Shown here piece by piece: positions 1 through 6,481 of a stretch of DNA of 10,362 bases. The position numbers and the translations under genes are program-made. The notes below the pieces were generated by a model. The model saw nothing but the letters and a program-made list of their open reading frames with translations. It ran no database searches and was not told where the DNA came from. The DNA lies in contig JAHAZA010000103.1 in assembly GCA_018385415.1 (NCBI GenBank), forward strand, positions 1 to 10,362, given 5' to 3'. Position 1 is the stretch's first letter; each line of letters starts with the position of its first letter. Source of the stretch: Treponema sp. (GTDB taxonomy: Bacteria > Spirochaetota > Spirochaetia > Treponematales > Treponemataceae).

Positions 1-2982
1 AAGTCGTTTAATTTCTTCACTTTTATTATATATATATGAACTAACCTTTTCTTTTATTAATTCAAAAGCGCAAAGTTTTTCTGCAGCATCTTTATATTCT
101 TTTAGATATTCTGATTCAATCTGATTAAAATTTACATTCTCAGTATTAATAATATTATCTTTAAGCTTTTTGCATAAATCTAATTTCAATACTGCCTTTT
201 CATAATTTGTCTTCAATTCCAGATTACTGTATGATCCCTCATCACTATGAAGATATGTGTTTTTTGCCCAATTATATATTTCCTCATTTATCTGTAAATC
301 AAATGCTACTTCATCTCTATTTTCTGCAGCTTTTTGCACCTCTTTAATCTGGCTCTCATATAATTTGTATAAATTTAATGCATCAGAATATAACCCATCC
401 TCTGATGAAATATTTATCTTTTCAAGCTCATGATTGTATTCTTTTTCTGCATTCATCAGATTATTTAATAATTTATCTTTATCAGAAAAATATATTTCAT
501 ACTTGCTTTGTATATTTTGATAACTCTGAATCAAATTCATTAGATTTTCATAATTTAAATGGTATTCTGAATCCTTACTTTTAATTTTATCAAGGAAAAC
601 TCTAGAATTAACTGAATCATCACCTGTTTCAAAATTATAGGGATTTAAATCTCTAATTACATCTTCATATAACTGGCCACCTTTCTTATTATCAGCAATA
701 ATAAGTTCAAATCCCATATCAGAAAGTTGTTTGTTAATATTACTTTCATTATAATCTAAATCATTTATCAATTGATCAATATATATATCGATTACAGAAA
801 CAACATATTGTGAAACATCATCATTTTTCAGTTCTTCAAGTTCACCTTTTAGCTCGGTTATTTTCTGAACACTCAGATCTTCATTTTTTGATTTATCATA
901 CTTTTCAATAATGTTTTTTATTTTCTCAATTGCGGTGGAATCTTTTTTTATATAATATTGCAAGCTTGAAACTTTATATTCAGAAACAATTTCAGGATCA
1001 GTACTTTCACCAGTTAAAACAAAATCAATAATTTCGTTACTTTTATCTAATATCTGCTGTTCATATGAATAATCTTCATTATTTCTAATTTTCAGAGCAA
1101 TTATTTCTTTTATTTTCTGCAAACCGGTTACTTCAATACTTTCACCATTTACTTCAATCACTTGATCATTATTAATCTTTTCAATCAATTGTTTTCCGTT
1201 AGATTCAATTTTTGAATATTCTTCATTCTGTAACGTATTTACATAATCTGATATATATTTTTTATATTCGTTTTTGTCATAAATAAAGCTGTTTAATGTA
1301 TTTATAACTCCAATAATTTCCTTTTCAATATTTTCAAGTTGAAATTCTGAAAAACCATCTTGCAAGTCATTATATTGTTTCTGTAGATTTTCTAAAACCT
1401 GCAATTTTTCACTTACAACTATTTTTTGCTCATTGTATTTACTTACTGACTCAGTATACCTTTCTTCAATATTTTTAAGAATTTCAATTTGTTTTTTATA
1501 ATTTTCTTCTGCTGCCTCATATTTATTTAATGAATCATTATATTTTTTCTCTGTCGTTGATTTATCTTCTGCAGAAGAAGTTCTATTCAAGGAATATTCA
1601 TAAAGCCTTTCATTCAACAAAACCTGCTTTTCAAGATATTTTTCAATACTTTCAATTTTTTCAAGTTCATATTCTGAAGAACTTTTACAAGCTATATCAT
1701 CTTTTTTACTAAACAAATCCTGTAACAAGGAAAAATTTTTGTTTAATTCGTTTCTGTTAACACCTATAACGTTTATATATTTTTCAAGATCATTTAAACT
1801 TTCAAGAAATACCGGACTTAAATCTGTATCTGAGATTTTCTTTTCTTCTATCAATTGCAATACAGCATCATAATTACTTTCATTATCCAGGCAATTATTT
1901 ATATCAGTAAAAACTTCTCCCCAATTTTCACACCACTGATTAATGCCTTCAACTGCTGTATCAATTACCTCTTCAATTTGCTTCACCATATATTGAATGG
2001 CTTCTATTTTAAAATTTCTTATCTCATACTTTTCAGAAAGTTGATTTAAAAAGTTTATTCTTTCTGTATTCACATACTCTTCAAGTTTTGCTTTTCGTTC
2101 TGTCCATAATGCATTCCCCTCCATCAAATTTTGATTAAATTCATCAAACCATTTTTCTTTTTTATCCTGCAAATAAGAATAAGCTGTCTGCCATTCATTC
2201 ACTTCTTCTGCGAAGCTGTTTCCAATAGTATTTTCCCAATTACTTTTGGCCAATAAAAATTCTTTTTCAATGTTATTCCATGCAGATAATCCTTTTTGCA
2301 TTTCCTCCGACATTTTTTCAAACCATTCATCTGAATCAGGTGTCATTTTATCTGATGAAATATTATCAACAATTCTATCTCCATATACGAAAATACTTTC
2401 ATCTTGTGATCCTGTATTTTGAATCAAATCGTTACAAAGCTTTTCTGCAATTTGCATTGCATTACTTTCATCACTTTGTTTTCTGAGGGAATTATGATCA
2501 TAAAGATAATTGTTCAATAGACTATTGAAGACTTCCCTCTCAACATCATAAAAATCGTCAAGAGCAATATACCTTCCATCATTATTTTTAATATCTGCAA
2601 CTACTTCTTTTATATCATGCTGCCATCTCTCTCTTAATTCTTCTTTAGTTAACTTCAAAAAATCATTTTCTTCTATTTGTTTTCGAATTTCATTTAAAAT
2701 TTTGTATATTTCACTCTTTCTTATAATATTGAAGTTATCAAAAGAAGATCTTTCATCCGTTAAGACGAATTCATTGTCAATAGTTAAACCAGATAAATCA
2801 CTTTGATTATTAACACTAAAATCATTCTGATCTATTACCTTGAACTCGTACTTTTCATTAAAACTTTGAAGAATTTCAGCATTTTTGGAATATGAACTAT
2901 CTATCTGTCCCGCATTTAGATTCATAACGAGATACCCAGAAAGCGCCATTACTGCTGTAATTCTTTTAATAAACTCATTCAT
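1..2982 (-). CDS. Very large coiled-coil protein of unknown function, C-terminus missing (runs off the left edge)
   Basis: I do not recognise this protein. The minus-strand frame beginning at the ATG at 2982 is open without a stop for 994 codons to the window edge; I checked every in-frame triplet. The start is supported by a GGAGG ribosome site 5 nt upstream. The N-terminus (Lys6-Arg7, then a hydrophobic stretch to about residue 24 ending in Leu-Asn-Ala) looks like a signal peptide, so export to the periplasm or outer surface is plausible but unproven. The rest is highly charged and rich in Glu, Lys, Asn, Ile and Leu, with only a few Cys. No enzyme motif was seen. Residues 220-307 form a Trp-marked helical repeat, and about 475-540 is a Tyr/Lys/Glu-rich coiled coil. 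Further helical sequence continues to residue 994. Low-complexity helical proteins of this size suggest a structural, filament or envelope role. The reading frame is near certain; the function is unknown. Confidence 0.9.
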   Translation of the reverse strand, partial: MNEFIKRITAVMALSGYLVMNLNAGQIDSSYSKNAEILQSFNEKYEFKVIDQNDFSVNNQSDLSGLTIDNEFVLTDERSSFDNFNIIRKSEIYKILNEIRKQIEENDFLKLTKEELRERWQHDIKEVVADIKNNDGRYIALDDFYDVEREVFNSLLNNYLYDHNSLRKQSDESNAMQIAEKLCNDLIQNTGSQDESIFVYGDRIVDNISSDKMTPDSDEWFEKMSEEMQKGLSAWNNIEKEFLLAKSNWENTIGNSFAEEVNEWQTAYSYLQDKKEKWFDEFNQNLMEGNALWTERKAKLEEYVNTERINFLNQLSEKYEIRNFKIEAIQYMVKQIEEVIDTAVEGINQWCENWGEVFTDINNCLDNESNYDAVLQLIEEKKISDTDLSPVFLESLNDLEKYINVIGVNRNELNKNFSLLQDLFSKKDDIACKSSSEYELEKIESIEKYLEKQVLLNERLYEYSLNRTSSAEDKSTTEKKYNDSLNKYEAAEENYKKQIEILKNIEERYTESVSKYNEQKIVVSEKLQVLENLQKQYNDLQDGFSEFQLENIEKEIIGVINTLNSFIYDKNEYKKYISDYVNTLQNEEYSKIESNGKQLIEKINNDQVIEVNGESIEVTGLQKIKEIIALKIRNNEDYSYEQQILDKSNEIIDFVLTGESTDPEIVSEYKVSSLQYYIKKDSTAIEKIKNIIEKYDKSKNEDLSVQKITELKGELEELKNDDVSQYVVSVIDIYIDQLINDLDYNESNINKQLSDMGFELIIADNKKGGQLYEDVIRDLNPYNFETGDDSVNSRVFLDKIKSKDSEYHLNYENLMNLIQSYQNIQSKYEIYFSDKDKLLNNLMNAEKEYNHELEKINISSEDGLYSDALNLYKLYESQIKEVQKAAENRDEVAFDLQINEEIYNWAKNTYLHSDEGSYSNLELKTNYEKAVLKLDLCKKLKDNIINTENVNFNQIESEYLKEYKDAAEKLCAFELIKEKVSSYIYNKSEEIKRL
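2062..2325 (-). repeat. Trp-marked tandem helical repeat in the large coiled-coil protein (six units of 14-15 residues)
   Basis: Tryptophans fall at residues 220, 235, 249, 264, 278 and 293 of the large protein, so the spacings are 15, 14, 15, 14 and 15. Units typically start Trp-Phe/Asn/Glu/Gln/Thr, followed by acidic and Lys residues with scattered Leu, Phe and Ile. The unit at 293-307 is the last; no Trp occurs at about 308, though Trp350 and Trp354 follow later. The DNA is not obviously repetitive, so the constraint is at protein level. A mean spacing of 14.6 residues over four turns gives about 3.65 residues per turn, which would place all six Trp on one face of a helix. Confidence 0.8.
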
Positions 2983-2987
2983 TTTCA

Positions 2988-2992
2988 CCTCC
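2988..2992 (-). promoter_or_regulatory. Ribosome binding site of the large coiled-coil gene
   Basis: GGAGG (minus strand) lies 5 nt before the ATG at 2982 and fixes the start. A second ATG at 2978 is in another frame. The site is unusual in being only two nucleotides downstream of the U tract of a terminator-like hairpin, so folding or termination there should directly affect translation or expression of this gene. Confidence 0.85.
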
Positions 2993-2994
2993 AC

Positions 2995-3030
2995 AAAAAA
3001 AATGGCCGGAACCCTTCAGGATTCCAGCCA
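2995..3030 (-). terminator. Intrinsic terminator or attenuator between the metallochaperone and the large coiled-coil gene
   Basis: Arms 3022-3030 and 3003-3011 pair over 9 bp. Two more pairs (3019-3020 with 3012-3013) follow after one bulged base, closing a 5-nt loop. On the minus strand the hairpin is followed at once by eight U residues (3002-2995). The one non-Watson-Crick pair (3026 with 3007) is a G-U wobble in minus-strand RNA but a C-A mismatch in plus-strand RNA, so the structure fits minus transcription. It lies about 88 nt after the metallochaperone stop and could end that transcript. It also lies between any upstream promoter and the large gene, so it may act as an attenuator. Confidence 0.75.
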
Positions 3031-3044
3031 CTATTTGGAAGGTT

Positions 3045-3083
3045 AACGTATGGAACATTATATATTCATATATATCATACGTT
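3045..3083. repeat. Perfect 8-bp inverted repeat AACGTATG/CATACGTT with AT-rich centre
   Basis: AACGTATG at 3045-3052 is matched by its exact complement CATACGTT at 3076-3083, separated by 23 bp of almost pure A/T that is itself partly self-complementary (ATATAT around a short centre). It overlaps the -10 of the best promoter candidate for the large gene, so it could be an operator. If transcription starts further upstream it could form an RNA hairpin next to the terminator-like one. No known operator family was recognised. Confidence 0.55.
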
Positions 3084-3102
3084 TAATTACATTTTTTGGT
3101 AA
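3074..3102 (-). promoter_or_regulatory. Candidate sigma-70-type promoter for the large coiled-coil gene
   Basis: On the minus strand TTACCA (3102-3097, four of six matches to TTGACA) is followed after 17 nt by TATGAT (3079-3074, five of six matches to TATAAT). Transcription would start near 3067, giving a leader of about 85 nt that carries the terminator-like hairpin and the ribosome site. In DNA this AT-rich, matches of this quality arise by chance, so the call is tentative. Confidence 0.35.
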
Positions 3103-3118
3103 CAAAAACAAATTTTTT

Positions 3119-4402
3119 TTACAGATTTTCAGGTAACTCTGTCAAAGCTGTATCAAGCAAATCAGAGATTGCTTTCTTATCAAGGTGAGAACCAATGATT
3201 ACAAGTTTAATCATACGGTCACCAAGTTTTTCATCCCAGTTCTTTCTAAGTTCGGGATCATTTTTAAGATATTTTTCCTGCTCACGTTTTGGAGCAGATG
3301 CAAGCCAGGCTCCAGAATAGCCTGCAACAATCTGACGTCCAGTTGTTTCCCAAACCCATGCCATTTCAGGTTCATCATTAAACCACATCAGGCCTTTAGA
3401 ACGAATAATGCTCTTTGGCCACTGATCAGCAACCTTATCAAGTTTCTGTCGATCAAAACATCCGCGACGGTAATAAACAAATGAACCAATTCCATATTCA
3501 TCTTCTTCTTCACCGTCATGATGATGGTGGTGGTGATGATGTCCGCACGAACAGTTTCCATGCTCGTCATAATGATGTTCATGGTGTTCATGATCCTCAT
3601 GATCGTCATCGTCGTCGTCATGGTGGTGATGATGTTCATCATGATCGCCATCGTCATTATGATGGTGATGATGTTCATGTTCATGTTCATCGTCATCTTC
3701 TTCTGCTGCTTTATTCAACTCAGCAACCCAGCCTGCACTTTCATAAACTTTTTCAAAGTCAAATTCATTTGTTCCCAATACATCTTTAATTGGAACATTT
3801 GCCTTTGTTGTTTCAATTACACGGGCATTTGGCTGAAGGATTTTAACAACAGCACGGATTTTTTTAAGCTGCTCTTCTGTAACAAGGTCAGTTTTATTAA
3901 TAATCAATGTATTACAGAATTCAACCTGCTGAACAAGAAGACTTTCAATATCTTCTTCACCCATATCTTTTTTAAGAAGAGCATTTCCTTCATCAAACTC
4001 TGTAGCCATACGCATAGCATCCACTACAGAAATTACCCCATCAATATAGCCGTTATCAATCTGCTCAATAGCCTGTGCAATTGGCATTGGTTCACATACA
4101 CCACTAGCTTCAATCAAAACATAATCAAACTTTTTAGTTTTAATAAGTTTTTCAATCTGGTTAACCATATCACTTTTGAGGTTACAGCAAATACAACCAT
4201 TCTGAAGTGCAACAAGACTTGATGAATCAGTAATGTTAGCATCTTTTGCAATCAAGCTTGCATCAACATTTACTTCACCAATATCATTTACAATAACTGC
4301 AACTTTATAACCTTCCTGGTTGTTAAGAATGTGATTCATCAAAGTTGTTTTACCAGCTCCGAGATATCCGACTAAAAGTGTAATAGGAACTTTCTTTGCC
4401 AT
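3119..4402 (-). CDS. CobW-type (COG0523) GTPase, probable metal chaperone with His-rich insert
   Basis: G3E-family P-loop GTPase of the CobW/YjiA/ZNG1 type. These proteins use GTP hydrolysis to deliver Zn, Co or other metals to client enzymes in the cytoplasm. Visible motifs: P-loop GYLGAGKT (residues 12-19); the family metal-binding CxCC motif as Cys70-Ile-Cys72-Cys73; a Walker B region around VLIEASG (95-101); guanine-specificity NKTD (169-172); and a CobW C-terminal domain from about residue 305 to near 400. Between the two domains is an insert with 28 His in residues 240-295, plus Cys284 and Cys286. At 427 residues it is longer than simple family members because of this insert. The start has an AGAGGAA ribosome site. 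It is divergent from the regulator at 4572. The metal cannot be read from sequence: zinc is a reasonable guess, but cobalt or nickel remain possible. Family assignment is very secure. Confidence 0.95.
   Translation of the reverse strand: MAKKVPITLLVGYLGAGKTTLMNHILNNQEGYKVAVIVNDIGEVNVDASLIAKDANITDSSSLVALQNGCICCNLKSDMVNQIEKLIKTKKFDYVLIEASGVCEPMPIAQAIEQIDNGYIDGVISVVDAMRMATEFDEGNALLKKDMGEEDIESLLVQQVEFCNTLIINKTDLVTEEQLKKIRAVVKILQPNARVIETTKANVPIKDVLGTNEFDFEKVYESAGWVAELNKAAEEDDDEHEHEHHHHHNDDGDHDEHHHHHDDDDDDHEDHEHHEHHYDEHGNCSCGHHHHHHHHDGEEEDEYGIGSFVYYRRGCFDRQKLDKVADQWPKSIIRSKGLMWFNDEPEMAWVWETTGRQIVAGYSGAWLASAPKREQEKYLKNDPELRKNWDEKLGDRMIKLVIIGSHLDKKAISDLLDTALTELPENL
3518..3685 (-). other. His/Asp/Glu-rich metal-binding segment of the COG0523 GTPase
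   Basis: This covers residues 240-295. It contains 28 His in 56 positions, including runs of five, five and eight, mixed with Asp and Glu and one Cys-Ser-Cys-Gly element just before the last run. His-rich linkers are known in this family and in HypB/UreE-type chaperones, where they bind or store divalent metal. Both CAT and CAC codons are used, so the run is not a simple trinucleotide repeat. The biased codons create long false reading frames on both strands. Confidence 0.9.
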
Positions 4403-4571
4403 TTTCTTCCTCTTTATAATTTGCCCTTAAACGTAGCTTAGTTTTTATGTTTCAATATTATTTCTAAATATAATAAAAATTTGTATAAAATGCTATAAAA
4501 AATAAAATTATTGCAATTCTATAATTCCTATTTTAAAATATAATTGTATTAATTAAAAAAGCAGGTATTTT
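4403..4571. promoter_or_regulatory. Divergent intergenic region between the metallochaperone and the regulator gene
   Basis: This 169-nt, very AT-rich spacer must carry the 5' signals for both flanking genes. Several TATAAT-like hexamers are present on the plus strand (for example near 4522 and 4541), but none has a convincing -35 partner at 16-18 nt, so no promoter is assigned. The imperfect palindrome ATATAATTGTAT near 4540-4551 is the only operator-like element seen. No clear Zur or Fur box was found by eye. The ribosome sites are AGAGGAA for the minus gene and a weak GCAGGT for the plus gene. Confidence 0.5.
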
Positions 4572-5414
4572 ATGAGAATTTATTTTCTGACAAGGGAACC
4601 TGATGTCTGTCAGTTACTGGCAGATAGTTTTACAAAACCTGATAACGAAATCAAAATTTTTCCAATAATAACTAAACTGTTTCAGACTGTATTTGACGAA
4701 GGAATTCTTCCAGACATTTTATTCCTGGATTTTTTATACTTTCAAAGTGATGCTTACGATTTTTACAGCATACTGAAAAAAAAGAATAAGATATTTCCCG
4801 TAGTTCATTATAATCATCCCTTTCCAATTGCATCAAAAAGAAAATATTTCTGGTCCTTCAACCTTCAAAAAACAGGATACTTCAAAGACCTTTCAAAAAT
4901 TGAACCACTACTAAGCACCATGGAGAATGCATTACAAGATCCGCAAATTGCACCATACGTTTCTTGCATTCAACAACCTCAACCCTATAAATCATCAGAT
5001 CTTAGATATATAGAACCATTAAGAGCTTCAGAAATTGCTTTCTATACAGAACGATTCGACAATGTAATTACTGATAAAATCAATTCAACGAAAAAGGAAT
5101 GCATTTCCTACAGTACTTCAAATTTCCTTAACTTAAATTCTACAGATCAAAGATTTACAAATGAATTTAGATCAAGAAATCACTTATCACATAAAATCTC
5201 ATTATTATTCACATACTTATACAGTAAAAGGAATTTACATGTAACATTAGAAGAGTTGAAAAATGTATTAAGTAAAGATTCAAAACCAGAAACACCCAAT
5301 GGAATTCGCCTTGCAATTTACAGACTCCGAACAATTCTAAAAGAAGATGTAAAAACACATTTTGAAATTCTTAATTATGATTATGGGTATTCCCTAGTGG
5401 AAAATGAAGACTAG
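4572..5414 (+). CDS. Orphan transcription regulator: degenerate receiver-like domain plus OmpR-like winged helix
   Basis: The C-terminal 75 residues (about 205-280) have the pattern of an OmpR/SARP-type winged helix: a Leu-rich first helix, an 'eeL...L' helix, an Asn-Gly followed by a recognition helix ending Arg-Leu-Arg-Thr-Ile-Leu, and a C-terminal hairpin with Tyr-Gly-Tyr-Ser-Leu. Residues 1-115 resemble a receiver: MRIYFLT as strand 1, Asp-Ile-Leu-Phe-Leu-Asp53 as strand 3 with a possible phospho-acceptor Asp, and Gly-Tyr-Phe-Lys105 as strand 5. The acidic pair normally after strand 1 is missing (Thr7-Arg8-Glu9 instead), and the Ser/Thr after strand 4 is not obvious, so conventional phosphorylation is doubtful. 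A poorly conserved linker of about 90 residues joins the halves. No histidine kinase lies beside it. It is divergent from the metallochaperone and convergent with cheY. It probably binds DNA; its targets are unknown, and the metallochaperone promoter is the nearest candidate. The ribosome site is weak. Confidence 0.75.
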   Translation: MRIYFLTREPDVCQLLADSFTKPDNEIKIFPIITKLFQTVFDEGILPDILFLDFLYFQSDAYDFYSILKKKNKIFPVVHYNHPFPIASKRKYFWSFNLQKTGYFKDLSKIEPLLSTMENALQDPQIAPYVSCIQQPQPYKSSDLRYIEPLRASEIAFYTERFDNVITDKINSTKKECISYSTSNFLNLNSTDQRFTNEFRSRNHLSHKISLLFTYLYSKRNLHVTLEELKNVLSKDSKPETPNGIRLAIYRLRTILKEDVKTHFEILNYDYGYSLVENED

Positions 5415-5421
5415 TTTAAAA

Positions 5422-5466
5422 TAAAGGCATTGCCTCTTTGATATTTACCACAGAGCAATGCCTTTA
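5422..5466 (+). terminator. Hairpin downstream of the regulator gene, probable terminator
   Basis: TAAAGGCATTGC (5422-5433) and GCAATGCCTTTA (5455-5466) form a perfect 12-bp stem. Three more pairs (5435-5437 with 5452-5454) form after a bulged C. It begins 8 nt after the stop codon at 5414. No clean U tract follows on the plus strand, while the minus strand continues TTTATTTTAAA. It may therefore work in both directions in this convergent gap. Confidence 0.6.
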
Positions 5467-5480
5467 CGAAGAATAAAATT

Positions 5481-5519
5481 AAACAGGTTTCTCTAATATA
5501 AACTCAAAAAAACCTGTTT
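5481..5519 (-). terminator. Hairpin downstream of cheY, probable terminator of the che operon
   Basis: AAACAGGTTT (5481-5490) and AAACCTGTTT (5510-5519) form a perfect 10-bp stem with a 19-nt loop. Read on the minus strand, it starts 8 nt after the cheY stop and is followed by AATTTTATT, which is U-rich but interrupted. Its position fits the end of the che operon. The stem has only four G-C pairs, so termination strength is uncertain. Confidence 0.6.
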
Positions 5520-5527
5520 CATATTTT

Positions 5528-5962
5528 CTACTTTAATGAAGCGCCGATGCGTTCCAAAACCTTTTTGCGATCAAGTGGCTTAATGATATAGTTTTTAGCA
5601 CCGAGCAAAAGAGATTTCTTTACCAATTCTTCTTTTCCCAGGGCTGAAACCATAACTACTTTTGCGTTCTTATCAAAAGCCATAATCTGTTCAAGGGCTG
5701 TAATACCGTCCATACGTGGCATAGTAATATCCATTGTTACGATATCAACATTTGGACAAAGTTCCTTGTATTTATCAACGCCTTCTTTTCCGTCAGCAGC
5801 TGTAGCAACAATTTCGTAGCCTTCACTTGTCAAAATCTGTCCAAGCTGCTTGGCAACGAAGATAGAGTCATCAACTACCAAAACGCGGAATTTTGTTCCG
5901 TCTGCTTTTGTGCCTTCTGGTGGTCTTTCATTGATTGTAGGAAAATCCTGCTTTGTTTTCAT
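5528..5962 (-). CDS. cheY: CheY, chemotaxis response regulator
   Basis: Single-domain receiver that takes a phosphoryl group from CheA and, in its phosphorylated form, acts at the flagellar motor switch. All receiver active-site residues are present: Asp31-Asp32 (metal binding), Asp78 (phospho-acceptor, in TMDITMPRMDG), Ser106 and Lys128 (in IIKPLD). The protein has 144 residues against about 120-130 for typical CheY. The extra length is a 24-residue polar N-terminal extension before strand 1 (FRVLVVDDS). The ATG at 5962 is preceded by GGGAG about 9 nt upstream, and no later in-frame Met precedes the domain, so the extension looks real. It is the last gene of the operon, 19 nt after cheX, the gene for its likely phosphatase, and is followed by a hairpin. 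Confidence 0.97.
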   Translation of the reverse strand: MKTKQDFPTINERPPEGTKADGTKFRVLVVDDSIFVAKQLGQILTSEGYEIVATAADGKEGVDKYKELCPNVDIVTMDITMPRMDGITALEQIMAFDKNAKVVMVSALGKEELVKKSLLLGAKNYIIKPLDRKKVLERIGASLK

Positions 5963-5981
5963 AACTTTTTCTCCCTATTTA

Positions 5982-6464
5982 TTATGCACGCTCACGAATA
6001 GCGACATTTACTTCGATTTTACCGTAGTCAGTAATAAGTGGAACGATAAGAGCTTCAACATTTTCAGACTGTCCTGCCAAAGCTGCAATTTCCATTTTTT
6101 CACCTGCAAACAATGCTGGTGGTGTAAGGTCGAACTTGAATCCAAGTTCATGTAATTTTGTTACAGCCTGAGCTGTAATCAAGTTTGCCAATTCTGAGAT
6201 TGTAGCCTTTGCTAGATCATCAAATTCAGCAAGTTTTTCGCCATTCATTTTTGATGCAATATTCAAAGCTGTTTCATATGTCATATCAAAAAGAACACGA
6301 CCTTCTACATCACCTGCAAGACCAACTAAAGCTGCTACACCCATTACTGGCATTGCGGTAGATTTCAAATATAAGTCGCCTCTTTTTACTTCAGCATCAC
6401 CTAAAACTTCTTTCAGAACTCTGTATGAAGTTTCTACGAATGGGTTAATATACTCAACTCTCAT
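5982..6464 (-). CDS. cheX: CheX, CheY-phosphate phosphatase
   Basis: CheX of the CheC/CheX/FliY phosphatase family, which dephosphorylates CheY-P in spirochetes (which generally lack CheZ). At 160 residues it has the single-domain CheX length. The catalytic E-x-x-N signature is Glu91-Leu-Ala-Asn94 within KATISELANLITAQA, on the expected central helix. The sequence begins MRVEYINPFVETSYRVL, typical of CheX N-termini. The start at 6464 lies 6 nt after an AAGGAG ribosome site. An ATG 4 nt further upstream is in a different frame and would leave too little spacing. It lies 17 nt after the CheW fusion and 19 nt before cheY, in keeping with co-translation of enzyme and substrate. CheX from other bacteria is a dimer; the same is expected here by homology. 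Confidence 0.95.
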   Translation of the reverse strand: MRVEYINPFVETSYRVLKEVLGDAEVKRGDLYLKSTAMPVMGVAALVGLAGDVEGRVLFDMTYETALNIASKMNGEKLAEFDDLAKATISELANLITAQAVTKLHELGFKFDLTPPALFAGEKMEIAALAGQSENVEALIVPLITDYGKIEVNVAIRERA

Positions 6465-6481
6465 GCATTACTCCTTATATG

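Noticed and set aside
378..2486. Several short plus-strand frames of 60-70 codons in the first 2.5 kb
   Set aside because: They lie opposite the continuous 994-codon minus-strand gene, lack good ribosome sites and have low-complexity Phe/Ile/Tyr-rich translations typical of antisense frames in AT-rich DNA.
3518..3685. Repeat-rich DNA that might be taken for a CRISPR array or microsatellite
   Set aside because: There are no constant repeats with unique spacers. The pattern is codon-level His/Asp/Glu bias inside a coding frame.
3388..4222. Long Met/Ile/Thr- or His/Asp-rich frames overlapping the metallochaperone
   Set aside because: They are produced by the CAT/CAC/GAT codon runs of the His-rich insert in other frames. 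The COG0523 frame carries every family motif.
4403..4571. Possible Zur or Fur operator before the metallochaperone
   Set aside because: No convincing long palindrome of either type was found by eye; the short AT-rich near-palindrome is expected by chance at this base composition.
6466..6468. Alternative ATG just upstream of the cheX start
   Set aside because: It is out of frame with CheX and only 2 nt from the AAGGAG site. The ATG at 6464 has proper spacing and gives the family N-terminus.
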